Shown piece after piece: positions 5,477 through 6,888 of a stretch of 6,888 bases of DNA. Below the pieces are notes generated by a model that was not told the DNA's origin, made no database searches, and worked only from the letters and a program-made list of their open reading frames with translations. Made by a program: the position numbers and the translations under genes. Each line of letters starts with the position of its first letter. Position 1 is the stretch's first letter. This DNA comes from an uncultured Clostridia bacterium. Its GTDB lineage: Bacteria; Bacillota; Clostridia; Christensenellales; Borkfalkiaceae. Where the stretch lies: positions 1-6,888 of the forward strand of contig CANRCY010000078.1 in NCBI GenBank assembly GCA_947629225.1, read 5' to 3'.

Positions 5477-5483
5477 CTGTCAA
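5455..5483 (-). promoter_or_regulatory. Consensus sigma-A promoter of the MarR gene
   Basis: Read on the minus strand: TTGACA (5483-5478), exactly 17 nt, TATAAT (5460-5455). Both hexamers match consensus perfectly. Transcription should start near 5448, giving a short leader of about 27 nt with AGAGGG before the ATG at 5421. Such a strong promoter normally needs repression, in line with the overlapping repeats. Confidence 0.9.
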
Positions 5484-5570
5484 GCGTTCAATTGCATTTT
5501 TCATAAAAATTTTTCGGGAAACTTTCCAACGGGCGGGAGAGGGGAGCACATAAGCGGCGGAAAAGAGACG

Positions 5571-5602
5571 AAAAAAGTCGGGAGTTCGAAATTCCCGACT
5601 TT
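5571..5602 (-). terminator. Intrinsic terminator of the flippase-like gene
   Basis: AAAGTCGGGA (5574-5583) and TCCCGACTTT (5593-5602) form a perfect 10-bp stem with a 9-nt loop. On the minus strand it ends in six consecutive T (5576-5571). It begins 8 nt past the stop of the 390-codon gene and separates it from the MarR unit. The plus-strand side is also T-rich (TTTCCTTTGTTTT), so it could work both ways. Confidence 0.85.
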
Positions 5603-5610
5603 CCTTTGTT

Positions 5611-6783
5611 TTATTGGTCTTCGCCGTCCGCGAGGGGGGGCGGCTCTGCCTTTCGCCGCGCGTCACGGCGCTTTTTCACGGCGCTTCGGACCACTTCGAA
5701 GATATTGATCCCGATCCCCGAGAGGATATACACATAATAGGTGAGGAACCGCCAGACGAGCACCGTCCAACCGAGCACTGCCCCGATCCCTTCCACGGTC
5801 GAGAACACGAGGGAGCTCGCCGCTTCCATGGCGCCCGTGTTGCCGGGCGTGGGAATGAGGAGGGAGGAATAGCGCGAAATGATCACAAGGCAGGCGATCT
5901 GCACCACGAGGTTAAAGTCCGGTTTGATGTTCCCGAGCGCCAACACGACGAAGAAAGGCAACGTCACGAAGAGCAGACATTCGAGAATGCTCAAAAAGAT
6001 CAGCGGAATGAACTTATAAAAGCTCTTCCAGAACTGTTTCAGACAGTTGCTGTAATCCTGCATTTCCCGCACAAACTTGATGGAGACGGTGTACTTCCTC
6101 TTTACGATATGCAGCCGAGAAAGAAGGGACACGATGAACAGAATGCACTTTTTGCTCGGCTTGGGGAAGAGGGAGAACAGGACGATGGTAACGGGGAACA
6201 GAATGTTGATCCCGAGGGAGACCCACGAGAGGGAAAGCGCGGTGGCTTTTACCGTTCCGGGCGGCAAATACCGCGGCGCAATGCTGAGCATGACGACCGA
6301 GAGAATGGTCATGCAAATGCTGTAAACGAGGTATCGCGCAATGGGGATCACGCCCGCCGTCCCGCCGGGGATCCCTTTTTTATGGAGATAATAAATTTGG
6401 AAAGGTTGCCCGCCCGTCGAAAGGGGAGTTATGCCGTCGTAATACTTGCCGAGGAACATCGTCTTCACGGCAATGCGGAAGCGGAACTTGCCCGTGTAGA
6501 TCTTGAGCATATAGGCGTATTTCGAACTTTCGACGAGGATATAGAAGACGACGATCGCAAGCAGCAGGGCAAGATAGGAATAGTTGATGCCTTTGAGCAT
6601 GTGGATGAAGGAGCGCTGGGGGTCCTCCTCTCCCGCCAGATGATCGCCGAGGGTAAAGAGCAGCACAATGGAGAGAACAACGAGCGCAAGCAAAAGGATG
6701 GTCTTGATCCACCAACCTTTGTTGCCCGATTTCTCTTCGCTCAGCGCCTTCTCTACGGCGTTATCTTCAGGGGTACGTTCCAT
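5611..6783 (-). CDS. Flippase-like integral membrane protein (LPG synthase TM domain family)
   Basis: A 390-residue polytopic membrane protein of the lysylphosphatidylglycerol synthase transmembrane-domain/UPF0104 family (YbhN-like, PF03706 type). It has a charged cytosolic N terminus (1-24), about eight hydrophobic segments (about 25-46, 66-92, 145-170, 183-207, 210-224, 258-284, 293-311, 326-365) and a Lys/Arg-rich tail (370-390). Family motifs are DGITPLSTGGQPFQIYYL (116-133) and PTPGNTGAMEAA (311-322). MprF carries this domain plus a C-terminal aminoacyl-transferase domain, which is absent here, so lipid lysylation is not supported. A role in moving or handling a lipid-linked substrate is the family-level inference; the substrate is unknown. 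Start at 6783 is the only good one, yet no Shine-Dalgarno precedes it and the promoter is very close. A terminator follows. Confidence 0.88.
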   Translation of the reverse strand: MERTPEDNAVEKALSEEKSGNKGWWIKTILLLALVVLSIVLLFTLGDHLAGEEDPQRSFIHMLKGINYSYLALLLAIVVFYILVESSKYAYMLKIYTGKFRFRIAVKTMFLGKYYDGITPLSTGGQPFQIYYLHKKGIPGGTAGVIPIARYLVYSICMTILSVVMLSIAPRYLPPGTVKATALSLSWVSLGINILFPVTIVLFSLFPKPSKKCILFIVSLLSRLHIVKRKYTVSIKFVREMQDYSNCLKQFWKSFYKFIPLIFLSILECLLFVTLPFFVVLALGNIKPDFNLVVQIACLVIISRYSSLLIPTPGNTGAMEAASSLVFSTVEGIGAVLGWTVLVWRFLTYYVYILSGIGINIFEVVRSAVKKRRDARRKAEPPPLADGEDQ

Positions 6784-6792
6784 ATCCGATAT

Positions 6793-6821
6793 ATTTTAAC
6801 ACAGTTTTCACAGAAAAGCAA
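6793..6821 (-). promoter_or_regulatory. Promoter of the flippase-like gene, predicted leaderless start
   Basis: On the minus strand: TTGCTT (6821-6816), a 17-nt spacer, then an extended -10 TGTTAAAAT (TAAAAT at 6798-6793). The start site would fall at about 6786, within about 3 nt of the ATG at 6783. The spacer holds the inverted repeat TTTTC-aca-GAAAA (plus strand 6805-6817), a possible operator. Confidence 0.5.
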
Positions 6822-6836
6822 GAAAAGAAGGGGTCA

Positions 6837-6879
6837 ATTTGCGAAATGCCCGAGGCAGAAATCGGCTTCTTTTGCAAAT
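6837..6879. repeat. Imperfect hairpin at the right edge
   Basis: ATTTGC (6837-6842) pairs with GCAAAT (6874-6879), with inner CCGA (6850-6853) and TCGG (6862-6865). It lies upstream of the flippase promoter and may be the terminator of a gene beyond the window; no T-run is visible inside the window. No gene is seen in 6784-6888. Confidence 0.3.
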
Positions 6880-6888
6880 GAGGGCGGA

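Noticed and set aside
5295..5666. 123-residue minus-strand frame between the flippase gene and marR
   Set aside because: It spans the intrinsic terminator and the marR promoter and is out of frame with marR; no domain visible.

Overview
The window looks like a chromosomal segment of an uncultured Bacillota (Clostridia-like) bacterium. The basis is GC-rich coding DNA with strong GGAGG ribosome binding sites, sigma-A type promoters, Clostridia-type versions of MgtE, RdgB and YsnB/YfcE, a MarR regulator, and intergenic gaps filled with palindromic repeat DNA of the kind common in gut Clostridia assemblies. The species cannot be named from the sequence.

Left half, plus strand. The C-terminal four fifths of adenine deaminase (ade) enters at the left edge and ends at 1354. 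A near-consensus promoter overlaps its stop codon and should drive a leader of about 330 nt in front of mgtE (1706-3385). The leader carries repeat-derived sequence, a nested RNA stem and a 26-codon ORF with a good Shine-Dalgarno sequence. MgtE is about 105 residues longer than usual because its cytosolic N domain is present twice in tandem. After it come about 430 bp of non-coding, hairpin-rich repeat DNA (3386-3814). Then come rdgB (XTP/dITP pyrophosphatase) and a YfcE/YsnB-type phosphodiesterase, translationally coupled through an ATGA overlap.

Right half, minus strand. A flippase-like membrane protein (6783-5611) has its own promoter and an intrinsic terminator. The promoter lies so close to the ATG that the mRNA may be leaderless. 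Next is a MarR-family regulator (5421-4987) with a consensus promoter overlapped by two 17-bp repeats that are likely operators. Only 36 nt downstream is the start of what looks like a small quinol monooxygenase (ABM/YgiN family), but only about 28 codons remain. The homology stops at a hairpin just behind the convergent phosphodiesterase gene.

Functional links are limited. Adenine deaminase makes hypoxanthine, and RdgB removes the deaminated nucleotides (ITP, XTP) that purine deamination can generate; these two are thematically related but not in one operon. The MarR gene and the monooxygenase fragment look like a former regulator-target pair whose target has been lost. I see no phage, CRISPR, transposase, tRNA or rRNA. 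The most unusual items are the doubled MgtE N domain, the structured mgtE leader, the MarR operator pair beside a decapitated target, and the repeat clusters.
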